A DNA stretch of 64,000 nt, from positions 372,001 to 436,000 of the forward strand of contig NZ_FNAP01000001.1 in assembly GCF_900101965.1 (NCBI RefSeq). The letters are read 5' to 3'. Each line of letters opens with the position of its first letter. The first letter of the stretch is position 1. Below are positions 22,683 through 31,858 of this stretch, piece after piece. A program made the translations under genes and the position numbers. The stretch comes from Rhodospira trueperi (GTDB taxonomy: Bacteria > Pseudomonadota > Alphaproteobacteria > Rhodospirillales > Rhodospirillaceae). The notes under the pieces are model-generated. The model did no database searches. It saw only the letters and a program-made list of their open reading frames with translations, and was not told where the DNA came from.

Positions 22683-23492
22683 CTACTCCCCCGTCCACTT
22701 CGGCTCGCGTTTTTCCAGGAAGGCGTCGATGCCTTCCTCGGCGTCGTGGGCCAGCATGTTGGTGGTCATGACGTCGCTGGCGTAGGCGTAGGCGTCGGCC
22801 AGCGGCATGTCCAGTTGGCGATAGAATGCCTCCTTGCCGATGGCCAGCGTCAAGGGCGACTTGGCGGCGATGGTCCCCGCGAGCGCGGCGATGCGCCGGT
22901 CAAGCTCGGCCTCGTCGGGCACCACGGCGTTGACCAGTCCGGCGGCCATGGCCTCGTCGGCGGTGATGGGGCGGCCGGTCAACAGCATCTCCATGGCCTG
23001 CTTGCGGCCGACATTGCGGGTCAGCGCGACCATGGGCGTGGAGCAGAACAGGCCGATGTTCACGCCCGGCGTGGCGAAGCGCGCGCCCTCAACCGCTACG
23101 GCAAGATCGCAGGTGGCCACCAACTGGCACCCGGCCGCCGTCGCCATGCCATGCACGCGCGCGATCACCGGCTTGGGCAGACGTGTGATCGCGAGCATCA
23201 GGTTGGAGCACAGCTGGAACAGACCTTCATAAAAGGCCCGGCCCGGGTTGGCCCTGATCTCCTTCAGGTCGTGGCCGGCGCAGAAGGCCGGCCCGTTGGC
23301 GGCCAGGACCACGGCCTTGACCGAGTCGTCCTCGGCGATGGCGGTGATGGCCGCCTGCAACTCGGCCATCAGGGCCACGGACAGTGCATTGCGCGCCTTC
23401 GGGCGGTTCAGGGTCAGGGTGGCGATGCCCCCCTCGTCCTCGCGCAGCAGAATCGGCTCGGCGGAAGCAGTCTCGGCGATGGCGGCGGTCAT
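22683..23492 (-). CDS. Enoyl-CoA hydratase/isomerase family protein
   Basis: A 269-aa crotonase-fold enzyme. The oxyanion-hole segments are GPAFCAGHDLKEI and VHGMATAAGCQLVATCDLAVA. It retains the crotonase pattern but the usual second catalytic glutamate region reads VNIGLFCSTPMVALTRN, as in the YngF/ECHDC3 subgroup (FCSTPM), so the exact acyl-CoA substrate is unclear. It stands alone on the minus strand. Confidence 0.85.
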   Translation of the reverse strand: MTAAIAETASAEPILLREDEGGIATLTLNRPKARNALSVALMAELQAAITAIAEDDSVKAVVLAANGPAFCAGHDLKEIRANPGRAFYEGLFQLCSNLMLAITRLPKPVIARVHGMATAAGCQLVATCDLAVAVEGARFATPGVNIGLFCSTPMVALTRNVGRKQAMEMLLTGRPITADEAMAAGLVNAVVPDEAELDRRIAALAGTIAAKSPLTLAIGKEAFYRQLDMPLADAYAYASDVMTTNMLAHDAEEGIDAFLEKREPKWTGE

Positions 23493-23570
23493 GGTTTTGC
23501 CTCCCTGATCGTGTTTGCCGAACTCATGTCGCCCGGCGGAGGCGGGCGGTCAAGAGGTCACGAAGGGCGT

Positions 23571-24176
23571 TCACGGCGCCGCAACCGACAGGGGAACCTC
23601 CCTGGTCACGTCGGTGCCGGCCAGTGCATCCCGCACCGTGATTTGGAGCACGTAGTCGCCGGCCGGCAGACGCTCCGTTCCCAGGGTCATGGTCATGTAA
23701 ACGTCGGTGGACGGGGCGCGGAAGTCGAACGGAACGTCGGCGAAATCGCGTTGTCCGCCCAGGATCGTTCCCGAGGTATCAAGCAGCACGAAGTCCGCCT
23801 CCAGACCCATGGTGTAGACACCGTCTACGAACTCATAGGCCAACCCGATGGGCTCGATGTAAAGGTGGAACGGCTCGCCGACGGACAGCGGAGCATTGCC
23901 ACGCGGTTCGAAGGCGCGGAAGCCGGCCGGGATGTCGGAGCAGGCTTCCAACCGAACGATGTCGAACGGGGCCGCGCTCCAGACGGCGAGCGTGGCCTCG
24001 CGCAGGCTCTTCACGGCCTCCGCTGGCCGTCCGGCGGTCACGCTTTCGGCTGCCCTGGCGACGGCGGCGCGCGCCTCGGCGGCGGTGCCGGCGGTCTGGG
24101 CGAGTGCGCCGTTGTGCCCCGACAGGCCGCCGATCAGCACCATGGCCCCCGCGATGGCCGTTCGTGTGAGTCTCAT
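23571..24176 (-). CDS. Putative periplasmic protein (201 aa)
   Basis: The ATG at 24176 gives an N-terminal signal peptide (AIAGAMVLIGGLSGHNGALA followed by Q). The mature part has an Ala-rich helix and then a beta-rich domain (GEPFHLYIEPIGLAYEF; LPAGDYVLQITVRDALAG) that resembles immunoglobulin-like ligand-binding folds. No catalytic motif is recognised. The frame remains open far upstream, across the divergent thioesterase gene, but that part is not coding. Confidence 0.6.
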   Translation of the reverse strand: MRLTRTAIAGAMVLIGGLSGHNGALAQTAGTAAEARAAVARAAESVTAGRPAEAVKSLREATLAVWSAAPFDIVRLEACSDIPAGFRAFEPRGNAPLSVGEPFHLYIEPIGLAYEFVDGVYTMGLEADFVLLDTSGTILGGQRDFADVPFDFRAPSTDVYMTMTLGTERLPAGDYVLQITVRDALAGTDVTREVPLSVAAP

Positions 24177-24297
24177 CGTCCCGTCCCCTGAAGGTGTTTG
24201 TCGACGCCTCGGTTCTATACGGTTCCGTTTACATGCGGTGCCGTTGGGATGTAGTCTGACGACTCCCGCGTCCCCACACACGCAACCATATCCGCCC

Positions 24298-24786
24298 ATG
24301 TCCCGGATTTCACTGCCAGAATTCAACGCCATCCTGGACCGCGAGCTTCCCATGACGCGGATGCTCGGCATTTCGACCGAACATATCGAGCACGGTCGGG
24401 GGCGGCTGCGTATGGCGTTCAATCCCGATCTGGTCAGGCCCGGCGGCACGGTGGCCGGTCCGGCCATGATGGCGCTGGCCGACATCGCCATGTACGCGGT
24501 TGTCCTGAGCCTGCTGGGGCCGGTGGAACTGGCGGTGACCACCAACCTGTCGATCAACTTCCTGCGCAAGCCGGAGCCCGGCGATGTGATTGCGGAAGCC
24601 CACGCGCTGAAGGGCGGGCGCCGTCTGATCGTGGTCGAGGTGGAACTGTATTCGGAACGCCCCGGCCCGGATGGCGACCGTCTGCTGGTGGCGCACACGG
24701 TGGGCACCTATTCGGCGCCACCGTTGCCGGATGCCGGCGCGGTGGAACGGGCCATCGAGGCCGGTGGATGGGATAAGGTAATATAG
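24298..24786 (+). CDS. PaaI-family acyl-CoA thioesterase (hotdog fold)
   Basis: A 162-aa hotdog-fold protein with the PaaI pattern: LVRPGGTVAGPAMMALADIAMYA (the hot-dog helix), VTTNLSINFLRKPEPGDV, and a C-terminal VAHTVGTYS strand. It would hydrolyse a CoA thioester, probably phenylacetyl- or a medium-chain acyl-CoA. The ATG at 24298 lacks a strong ribosome site. It is divergent from the periplasmic-protein gene and followed by a terminator. Confidence 0.8.
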   Translation: MSRISLPEFNAILDRELPMTRMLGISTEHIEHGRGRLRMAFNPDLVRPGGTVAGPAMMALADIAMYAVVLSLLGPVELAVTTNLSINFLRKPEPGDVIAEAHALKGGRRLIVVEVELYSERPGPDGDRLLVAHTVGTYSAPPLPDAGAVERAIEAGGWDKVI

Positions 24787-24797
24787 TACCATCGGCG

Positions 24798-24825
24798 CAC
24801 GGGTCTGAAATCGCCGTGTTTTTTT
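24798..24825 (+). terminator. Rho-independent terminator after the thioesterase gene
   Basis: CACGG (24798-24802) pairs with CCGTG (24814-24818) and is followed directly by seven T (24819-24825). It separates the thioesterase gene from the rplM promoter. Confidence 0.5.
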
Positions 24826-24828
24826 GCG

Positions 24829-24856
24829 TTGACAGCGCGTGATCCGGTGGCATAGT
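24829..24856 (+). promoter_or_regulatory. Promoter of rplM-rpsI
   Basis: A consensus -35 TTGACA (24829-24834), a 16-base spacer and CATAGT (24851-24856) precede the rplM start by 89 bases. The match is one of the best in the window, as expected for a ribosomal operon. Confidence 0.65.
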
Positions 24857-24944
24857 GCGCGCTCCGGTGCCGCCGGGAGCCTCCCGCGCGACCCACCCGA
24901 TTTCAATCCGACAAGCCTGCGACCTCTCGCGGACGGAGAGCCGA

Positions 24945-25409
24945 ATGAAAACCTATTCCGCCAAGCCCAGCGAGGTGGAGCGCAAGTGGTACCTGATCGA
25001 CGCCGACGGTGTCGTGCTGGGCCGTCTTGCCGCCACCGTCGCCAATATCCTGCGCGGCAAGCACAAGACCATGTACACGCCGCACATCGACACGGGCGAC
25101 CACGTCATCATCATCAACGCCGACAAGGTGCGCCTGACCGGCCGCAAGCTGATCCAGAAGCGGTTCTACTGGCACACCGGGTATCCGGGCGGCATCAAGA
25201 GCAAGACCATGGAACAGATCCTGGGCGGCAAGCACCCGCAGCGCGTGGTCGAGAAGGCCGTCGAGCGCATGGTGCCGAAGGGACCGTTGGGCCGGGCGCA
25301 GCTCGGCAAGCTGCGCGTCTACGCCGGGGGCGAGCACCCGCACGCGGCACAGCAGCCGGAGGTCCTGGACCTCGCCGCCCGCAATTCCAAGAACAAGAGG
25401 AGTCACTAG
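24945..25409 (+). CDS. rplM: Ribosomal protein L13 (uL13)
   Basis: At 154 aa this is normal length. It starts [19 protein letters not shown] and contains [17 protein letters not shown] and the conserved [20 protein letters not shown]. It is a large-subunit assembly protein. The start at 24945 follows CGGAGAG. It is in operon with rpsI, three bases upstream of the S9 start. Confidence 0.97.
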   Translation: MKTYSAKPSEVERKWYLIDADGVVLGRLAATVANILRGKHKTMYTPHIDTGDHVIIINADKVRLTGRKLIQKRFYWHTGYPGGIKSKTMEQILGGKHPQRVVEKAVERMVPKGPLGRAQLGKLRVYAGGEHPHAAQQPEVLDLAARNSKNKRSH

Positions 25410-25412
25410 GCC

Positions 25413-25937
25413 ATGGCTGAGGAACGCGTGGGCCTGGAAGGCCTCAAGGACGCCATGACCGGTCAGGCCGCCGCCACCACGGCCGCGCCGACCGGCTCCG
25501 CCACCACCGCCGAGGCGGAGACCGCCCAGCGCCAGCCGATCCGCGATGCCTTCGGCCGTGCCTACGCCACCGGCCGACGCAAGAACGCCGTCGCCCGGGT
25601 CTGGCTCAAGCCCGGCAGCGGACGCATCACCGTCAACGGCCGCGACATCGTGACCTACTTCCCGCGTCCGGTGCTGCGCATGGTCATCAACCAGCCGTTC
25701 GTGGTGACCCAGACCATGGGTCAGTTCGATGTCGTCTGCACCGTCAAGGGCGGCGGACTGTCGGGCCAGGCCGGCGCCGTGCGCCACGGCCTGTCGCACG
25801 CCATGGGCCGCTGGGACCCGTTGCTGCGCCCGCCGCTGAAGGCCCAGGGCTTCCTGACCCGCGATAGCCGTGTGGTCGAGCGTAAGAAGTACGGCAAGGC
25901 CAAGGCCCGCCGCAGCTTCCAGTTCTCGAAGCGTTAG
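25413..25937 (+). CDS. rpsI: Ribosomal protein S9 (uS9) with N-terminal extension
   Basis: The 174-aa product has the S9 core from residue about 48 ([20 protein letters not shown]) to the invariant C-terminal SFQFSKR that reaches the P-site tRNA. The first 45 residues are an Ala/Thr-rich extension not present in E. coli S9 but common in alphaproteobacteria. It is the second gene of the rplM operon. Confidence 0.97.
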   Translation: MAEERVGLEGLKDAMTGQAAATTAAPTGSATTAEAETAQRQPIRDAFGRAYATGRRKNAVARVWLKPGSGRITVNGRDIVTYFPRPVLRMVINQPFVVTQTMGQFDVVCTVKGGGLSGQAGAVRHGLSHAMGRWDPLLRPPLKAQGFLTRDSRVVERKKYGKAKARRSFQFSKR

Positions 25938-25965
25938 GGCCACGTTCCCGCCGTTTTCCGTGGTA

Positions 25966-25991
25966 CCATCGGCGAGGGATAACGCCGATGG
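25966..25991. promoter_or_regulatory. Perfect 9-bp hairpin between rpsI and the entericidin gene
   Basis: CCATCGGCG (25966-25974) and CGCCGATGG (25983-25991) form a perfect stem with an 8-base loop. No T-run follows on either strand, so it may be a Rho-linked or mRNA-stabilising structure rather than a classical terminator. Confidence 0.45.
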
Positions 25992-26014
25992 ACCCGGAAC
26001 GGAGGCCAGGACTC

Positions 26015-26173
26015 ATGACGACCAAATGCTCTTCCATGCCCGTCGTGGCCGCCGTGCTGGCCGGGGCCCTCGCGCTGGCCGCGTGCAGCACGGTGGAGGG
26101 CATCGGCAAGGACATTTCGGCGGGCGGCCAAGTGCTGTCCAACACCGCCCGCGACGTGAAGGAAAAGATGTAA
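26015..26173 (+). CDS. Entericidin-like small lipoprotein
   Basis: A 52-aa lipoprotein: MTTKCSSMPVVAAVLAGALA, lipobox LAACST, then VEGIGKDISAGGQVLSNTAR, matching the entericidin A/B family. The ATG at 26015 has CCAGGA upstream. Entericidins are stress-induced lipid-anchored peptides with membrane-disturbing or antidote activity. It is a single gene between rpsI and the aminotransferase. Confidence 0.8.
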   Translation: MTTKCSSMPVVAAVLAGALALAACSTVEGIGKDISAGGQVLSNTARDVKEKM

Positions 26174-26295
26174 GGTCGGCCGGCGCGGATCCTCCCGCGT
26201 CCCGACCTTGACCCCAGCCCGCGCCTGCGCCACTGTCCCGAGCCCCCGGCCTGTGGTTCTTCCGCCGGGGCGTTCCACTCAGGGGCCCAGGTGCC

Positions 26296-27519
26296 ATGCT
26301 CCAGACCGAATTCTACCGCGTCAAGCGGCTGCCGCCGTACGTCTTCGCCGAAGTCAACGCCATGAAGGCGCGCGCCCGCGCCGCCGGCGAGGACATCATC
26401 GACCTGGGCATGGGCAACCCCGACCAGCCCACGCCGCAGCACATCGTCGACAAGCTGGCCGAGGCCGCCGCCAACCCGCGCGCCCACCGCTATTCCGCCT
26501 CGCGCGGCATTCCCGGGCTGCGCCGCGCGCTGGCGGCGTACTACGAACGGCGGTTCAACGTCTCGCTCGACCCGGAGACGGAAACCATCGTCACCCTGGG
26601 CTCGAAGGAGGGCCTCGCCAACCTCGCCCAGGCCATCACCAGCCCGGGCGACATCGTGCTGGCGCCCAACCCCAGCTATCCGATCCACGCCTTCGGCTTC
26701 ATCATCGCCGGCGGCTCGGTGCGCCATGTGCCGTGCGAGCCCGATCACACCTTCCTGGAGGCGCTGGAGCGCGGCGTGCGGCATTCGGTGCCGAAGCCCA
26801 TCGCGGTGCTGCTGAACTATCCGTCCAACCCGACGGCCTATGTGGCCGACCTGGATTTCTATGGGCAGGTAGTGGACTTCTGCCGCCATCACGGTATCTA
26901 CATCCTGTCTGATCTGGCCTATTCAGAAATCTATTTCAACGACCAGCCGCCGCCGTCGGTGCTTCAGGTGCCGGGCGCGCGCGAGGTGGCGGTCGAGTTC
27001 ACCTCGCTGTCCAAGAGCTACAACATGCCCGGCTGGCGCATCGGCTTCGCCGCCGGAAGCCGGCACCTGATCGGGGCGTTGACCCGCATCAAGTCCTACC
27101 TGGACTACGGCGCCTTCACGCCGGTGCAGGTTGCGGCGACGGCGGCGCTCAACGGCCCGCAAGAGTGCGTGGGCGAGATCCGGCAGATGTACAAGGAGCG
27201 CCGCGACGCCATGGTGGAGGCGTTCGACCAGGCCGGCTGGACGGTGCCGTCTCCGCCGGCGACCATGTTCGCCTGGGTGCCGGTGCCGCCGGCGTTCGCC
27301 CACATGGGCTCGCTGGAGTTCTCCAAGCTGCTGTTGCAGGAAGCCAAGGTGGCGGTCTCGCCCGGCATTGGCTTCGGCGAATACGGTGACCGGCATGTCC
27401 GCATCGCTCTGGTGGAAAACCGGCAGCGCATCCGGCAGGCGGCCCGCAATATCAAGGGCTTCCTGTCCAATTATGACAGTCTGCTTGAAGATTCTGAACG
27501 AAAGCGCACGGAGGTTTAG
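26296..27519 (+). CDS. alaC: PLP-dependent aminotransferase, AlaC-like
   Basis: A 407-aa fold-type I aminotransferase with the PLP lysine in SLSKSYNMPGWRIGF, plus LGMGNPDQPTP near the N terminus and VRIALVENRQRIRQA near the C terminus. The sequence is of the AlaC/YfdZ subgroup that makes alanine from pyruvate and glutamate; LL-diaminopimelate and aspartate enzymes are close relatives. It precedes homoserine dehydrogenase by 5 bases, so it is in the same operon. Confidence 0.85.
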   Translation: MLQTEFYRVKRLPPYVFAEVNAMKARARAAGEDIIDLGMGNPDQPTPQHIVDKLAEAAANPRAHRYSASRGIPGLRRALAAYYERRFNVSLDPETETIVTLGSKEGLANLAQAITSPGDIVLAPNPSYPIHAFGFIIAGGSVRHVPCEPDHTFLEALERGVRHSVPKPIAVLLNYPSNPTAYVADLDFYGQVVDFCRHHGIYILSDLAYSEIYFNDQPPPSVLQVPGAREVAVEFTSLSKSYNMPGWRIGFAAGSRHLIGALTRIKSYLDYGAFTPVQVAATAALNGPQECVGEIRQMYKERRDAMVEAFDQAGWTVPSPPATMFAWVPVPPAFAHMGSLEFSKLLLQEAKVAVSPGIGFGEYGDRHVRIALVENRQRIRQAARNIKGFLSNYDSLLEDSERKRTEV

Positions 27520-27524
27520 GAATT

Positions 27525-28817
27525 ATGGCGGCGCCGTTGAAGATTGCCATCGCCGGTCTGGGCACGGTCGGGGTCGGGACGGTGCAGCTTCTGCAGGAGC
27601 ATGCGCGCGTCGTCGCGGCCCGGTGCGGCCGTCCCATTGAGATCACGGCCGTCAGTGCCCGCGACCGGCTGCGCAATCGGGGCTGCGATGTCTCCATGGC
27701 GACGTGGTACGATGATCCGGTGGCCATGGCTCGCGAGGCCGACGCCGACGTGATCGTGGAACTGATCGGCGGCTCCGATGGCGTGGCGCGGGAAACCGTG
27801 CAGGCCGCTCTGGAGGCCGGGCGCGGCGTGGTGACGGCCAACAAGGCGCTGCTGGCCATGCACGGCACGGCGCTGGCGCGGGCTGCCGAGGCGACCGGGG
27901 TGCATCTGGCCTACGAGGCCGCCGTGGCTGGCGGTATTCCGATCATCAAGGCCCTGCGCGAGGGATTGGCCGGCAACCGGGCGCGTCGCGTCTACGGCAT
28001 CCTCAACGGCACCTGCAACTACATCCTGACCACGATGGAGGAGACAGGGCGCGACTTCGAGGACGTGCTGGAGGAGGCCCAGCACCTGGGCTACGCCGAG
28101 GCCGACCCCACCTTCGACGTCGACGGCATTGATGCCGCCCACAAACTCGCCCTTCTGACCAGCGTGGCGTTCGGCCGCCCGGTGGATTTCGCCTCCGTGT
28201 CCATGGAGGGTATCCGCCACGTCACCGCCATGGACATCGTCCATGCCGATGAACTCGGCTACCGGATCAAGCTGCTCGGGGTTGCGGAGGAGACCGAGCA
28301 CGGGATTCTGCAGCGCGTGCATCCGTGCATGGTGCCCAAGAACGGCCCCATTGCCTCCGTGGACGGCGTGTTCAATGCCGTCGTGGTGGAAGGCGACCAC
28401 GTCGGCCGCGCCAAGCTGGAGGGCCGGGGCGCCGGCGCGGGGCCGACCGCTTCCGCCGTTGTCGCAGACATCATGGACATGGCGGCCGGTCGCGGGGCGC
28501 CGACCTTCGGTGTTCCCGTGGATCGTTTGACCGAAAGCGCGGCGGCGTCCATCAATACCCACATTGGCGCCTACTACGTGCGGCTGATGGTGCTGGATCG
28601 GCCCGGCGTCTTCGCCGAGATCGCGACCGCCCTGCGGGATGCGCAGGTGTCGATGGAGTCCATCCTTCAGCGCGGTCATGCGCCCGGCGAGATCGTCCCG
28701 GTGGTGATGACCCTGCATCCCACGGTTGAGGCCGCCGCGATACGCGTGCTCGCTCACATCGCCGATATCGACGCCGTGGTCGAGCCGCCCTGCATGATCC
28801 GCATTGAAGACCTCTGA
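27525..28817 (+). CDS. hom: Homoserine dehydrogenase
   Basis: A 430-aa monofunctional enzyme. The NAD(P)-binding motif IAGLGTVGVGTV is at residues about 8-19, the catalytic region KALREGLAGNRARRVYGILNGT lies mid-protein in pieces (KALREGLAGN; GILNGTCNYIL), and a C-terminal ACT domain (VRLMVLDRPGVFAEIA) gives threonine feedback control. It reduces aspartate semialdehyde to homoserine for threonine and methionine. Its upstream partner is the aminotransferase; glpX and recJ follow. Confidence 0.95.
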   Translation: MAAPLKIAIAGLGTVGVGTVQLLQEHARVVAARCGRPIEITAVSARDRLRNRGCDVSMATWYDDPVAMAREADADVIVELIGGSDGVARETVQAALEAGRGVVTANKALLAMHGTALARAAEATGVHLAYEAAVAGGIPIIKALREGLAGNRARRVYGILNGTCNYILTTMEETGRDFEDVLEEAQHLGYAEADPTFDVDGIDAAHKLALLTSVAFGRPVDFASVSMEGIRHVTAMDIVHADELGYRIKLLGVAEETEHGILQRVHPCMVPKNGPIASVDGVFNAVVVEGDHVGRAKLEGRGAGAGPTASAVVADIMDMAAGRGAPTFGVPVDRLTESAAASINTHIGAYYVRLMVLDRPGVFAEIATALRDAQVSMESILQRGHAPGEIVPVVMTLHPTVEAAAIRVLAHIADIDAVVEPPCMIRIEDL

Positions 28818-28895
28818 GAAGGGCAGGGGCGGTGCGTCCCCGGCGCCGCGCCGATGTGGTATGGTGGCCGATGTTTCGGTTGGAGGCCCCGCGCC

Positions 28896-29951
28896 ATGAC
28901 ACCCCGAGAGTCGGACCACGAGCCCTATCACGTTCTGGAACGCAATCTTGCCCTGGAAATGGCGCGGGTGACGGAATCCGCGGCGCTGGCCGCCTCCCGC
29001 TTCATGGGGCGCGGTGATGAGCGGGCCGCTGTGCACGCCGCCAGCCGGGCCATGCGGATGGCCCTGAACGGGGTCGGGATCACCGGGCGGGTGATGATCG
29101 GCGATGACCACCCGGACGATGGCGGCGACGGGGACACCGAGTCCGGGGCCGGCGATACCCGGGGCCTGGGAGACGGCATGCCCGTGGGAACCCGCAGCGG
29201 CCCCAGCGTGGAGATCGCCGCGCAACCGGTCGAGGGCGCCACCACCTGCGCAACCGGCATGCCGAATTCCCTGTCGCTTCTGGCTTTGGGCGAGACCGGT
29301 AGCTTCCTCGCCATGCCCCCGGGTCTGTACATGGAAAAGATCGCCGTCGGCCCTGGCGTGCCGGCGGGTGTCCTGGACATCGAGGCGCCCCCCGGCGAAA
29401 ATGTGCGCGCCCTGGCCCGGATCAGGGGCAAGGAGCCCGGCGATCTGGTGGTCTGCATCCTCGATCGCCCCCGCAACGAGGCCATCATTTGGGCGGTGCG
29501 GGAGGCGGGCGCCCGCGTCCGCATCATCCAGGACGGCGACGTCTCCGGAATCATGGCGACCACCGAGCCCGACAGCGGCGTGGACATGCTGATGGGCAGC
29601 GGCGGCGCGCGGGAGGGCATCCTGTCGGCGGCGGCCATGGTCTGCCTGGGCGGTTGGATGCAGGGGCGCCCGCTGCCGCGTTCGGATGCCGACCGGGCCG
29701 CTTTCCGGAAGGTCGGTTTGGCCGATCCCACGCAAACGCTGGCCCTGGAAGACATGGTGAAAGGCGACCTGATGTTCGCCGCCACCGGAATCACAGACGG
29801 CCCGGTTCTGCGCGGGGTCCGCCAGTGGCCCGGCGGGGCCTCGACTCACTCTCTGGTAGCGCGCACCAAGTCGGGCACGGTAAGACGGATTGAGGCTCGG
29901 CACGATTTGCGGCGCAAGCTGGGCCTCCCGGGTGCGGACGAACCGGCGTGA
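28896..29951 (+). CDS. glpX: Class II fructose-1,6-bisphosphatase
   Basis: A 351-aa GlpX-type enzyme with QPVEGATTCATGMPNSLS, YMEKIAVGPGV, the metal-site region IIQDGDVSG, and GSGGAREGILSAAA. It hydrolyses fructose-1,6-bisphosphate in gluconeogenesis and, in photosynthetic alphaproteobacteria, the Calvin cycle. It contains a Gly/Asp-rich insert (DDGGDGDTESGAGD) after about residue 70 that is unusual in the family. recJ overlaps its stop codon. Confidence 0.92.
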   Translation: MTPRESDHEPYHVLERNLALEMARVTESAALAASRFMGRGDERAAVHAASRAMRMALNGVGITGRVMIGDDHPDDGGDGDTESGAGDTRGLGDGMPVGTRSGPSVEIAAQPVEGATTCATGMPNSLSLLALGETGSFLAMPPGLYMEKIAVGPGVPAGVLDIEAPPGENVRALARIRGKEPGDLVVCILDRPRNEAIIWAVREAGARVRIIQDGDVSGIMATTEPDSGVDMLMGSGGAREGILSAAAMVCLGGWMQGRPLPRSDADRAAFRKVGLADPTQTLALEDMVKGDLMFAATGITDGPVLRGVRQWPGGASTHSLVARTKSGTVRRIEARHDLRRKLGLPGADEPA

Positions 29952-31759
29952 CGGTATCCGGGGCCGTGACGGAGGCAACCGCTCTGTTGGGTGTGGAGCG
30001 TTCGGTCCTGGGCCGCCGCTGGCGCCTCCGGACGGTCGACGACCGGCTGGTGGAGGCCCTGTCGCAACGCTTCGACCTGCCTGACATCGCGGCCCGGGTG
30101 GTCGCGGGACGCGGCGTCACGTTGGAGGCGGCGTCGGGGTTCCTGACCCCCACCATGCGGGACCTGCTGCCTGACCCCAGTCATCTACAGGACTTGGATA
30201 GCGCCGTTGGTCGGCTGGCGAAAGCCGTCGAGCGCGGCGAGACCATCGCCGTGTTTGGCGACTACGATGTGGACGGCGCCACCTCATCGGCCCTGCTGCG
30301 GCGCTTTCTGCAAGCCGTCGGGGCCGATGTCGTCGTTTACATCCCCGACAGGATGGCGGAAGGCTACGGTCCGAACACGCCGGCCTTGCTGGCGCTCAGA
30401 GAGCGGGGGGCGGCGGTCTGCGTCTGCGTGGATTGCGGCACCACGGCGGTCGAACCGTTGACGGCGGCGCGCGACGCCGGGCTGAACGTGATGGTGGTGG
30501 ACCACCACGAACCGGGGGACGTCGCGCCGCCGACCGTGGCCCTCATCAATCCGAAGCGGCGCGATGAAAGTACGCCGCATGTTGATCTCGCCGCCGTGGG
30601 GGTCACGTTTCTTCTCGTGGTCGGCCTGAACCGGGCGCTGCGGGCGGCCGGCTGGTACGACGGGCCGGACGGGCCGCGGCCGGAGCCGGATCTCATGGGC
30701 CTGTTGGATCTCGTCGCCCTTGGAACCGTCTGCGATGTCGTGCCGCTGACGGGCCTGAACCGGGCATTCGTGTCCCAGGGGCTGCGCGTCGCGGCCCGGC
30801 GGGGCAATACGGGTCTGGCCGCACTGTGCGACGTGGCGAGGGTGACACCGCCGCTGACGGCGTTTCATCTCGGCTACGTCCTGGGTCCCCGGATCAACGC
30901 CGGGGGGCGGGTCGGGGACTCGTCCATGGGGACGCGACTGCTGAGCACGGACGATCCCGACGAGGCGCGCCGGCTGGCGGAAGCGCTCGACGCGGTCAAC
31001 GCCGACCGACAGGAGATCGAGGCCCAGGTCCTGCTGGAGGCCGTCGAACAAGTGGAGGGCACGCTTGCACCGGATGAGCCGCCTTTGGTCATGGCCGTGG
31101 GTGACGGGTGGCATCCGGGCGTCGTGGGCATCGTCGCCAGCCGCCTCCGGGAGCGCTATGACCTGCCGGCCTGTGTGCTGACCGTCGAGGGCAACCAAGC
31201 GAAAGGCTCGGGTCGCTCCGTCCCGGGGGTCGACCTGGGGCGGGCGGTGATCGCGGCGCGGGAGGCGGGTCTGCTGACCCTCGGGGGGGGGCACGCGATG
31301 GCTGCCGGCTTCAGCCTGCATCCGGGTCGGATTGAGGCCTTCCGCGCGTTTCTGGTCGCGCGGCTGCGGGACCAGGTGGGCGAGGGGGGGCTTCCCGACC
31401 CGAGCCTTGAGTTCGACGGAACCTTGGCCGTTGAGGGCGCCACGGAAGCGCTGATTGGCCACCTGGATCGCGTCGCTCCATTCGGATCCGGCAATCCAGA
31501 GCCGGTGTTCGTGATCGCGGATGCCCGCGTGCTGTTCGCGGACGTGGTCGGAATGGGGCACGTCCGGTGCCGGTTGGGCGGGCACGCGGGAGGGCGGCTC
31601 AAGGGTATTGCGTTCCGCGCGGCGGACAACGATCTGGGGCAAGGACTCCTGACGGCGACCGGATCCGTGGTCCATGTCGCCGGAACGTTGCGGCTGGATC
31701 GATGGCGCGGTCAGGCGGAGCCGCAAATCGTGATTACCGATCTGGCCACAGCGCGATAA
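29948..31759 (+). CDS. recJ: Single-stranded-DNA-specific exonuclease RecJ
   Basis: A 603-aa nuclease starting at a GTG that overlaps the glpX stop. DHH-family motifs are present: FGDYDVDGATSSALL, VVDHHEPGD, and DHHA1 GGGHAMAAGFSL, followed by an OB-like domain. RecJ degrades single-stranded DNA 5' to 3' in recombination and mismatch repair. The hom-glpX-recJ order is common in alphaproteobacteria. Confidence 0.95.
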   Translation: MTVSGAVTEATALLGVERSVLGRRWRLRTVDDRLVEALSQRFDLPDIAARVVAGRGVTLEAASGFLTPTMRDLLPDPSHLQDLDSAVGRLAKAVERGETIAVFGDYDVDGATSSALLRRFLQAVGADVVVYIPDRMAEGYGPNTPALLALRERGAAVCVCVDCGTTAVEPLTAARDAGLNVMVVDHHEPGDVAPPTVALINPKRRDESTPHVDLAAVGVTFLLVVGLNRALRAAGWYDGPDGPRPEPDLMGLLDLVALGTVCDVVPLTGLNRAFVSQGLRVAARRGNTGLAALCDVARVTPPLTAFHLGYVLGPRINAGGRVGDSSMGTRLLSTDDPDEARRLAEALDAVNADRQEIEAQVLLEAVEQVEGTLAPDEPPLVMAVGDGWHPGVVGIVASRLRERYDLPACVLTVEGNQAKGSGRSVPGVDLGRAVIAAREAGLLTLGGGHAMAAGFSLHPGRIEAFRAFLVARLRDQVGEGGLPDPSLEFDGTLAVEGATEALIGHLDRVAPFGSGNPEPVFVIADARVLFADVVGMGHVRCRLGGHAGGRLKGIAFRAADNDLGQGLLTATGSVVHVAGTLRLDRWRGQAEPQIVITDLATAR

Positions 31760-31858
31760 CGTTTCGGGGGCCGCGTCTTTCGGCCACGGCCAGGATCGGC
31801 TATCGTGTTGCGAGGTCGGCCGGAACGGCGATCCGACCACGGGCAGGCAGAGGGATTC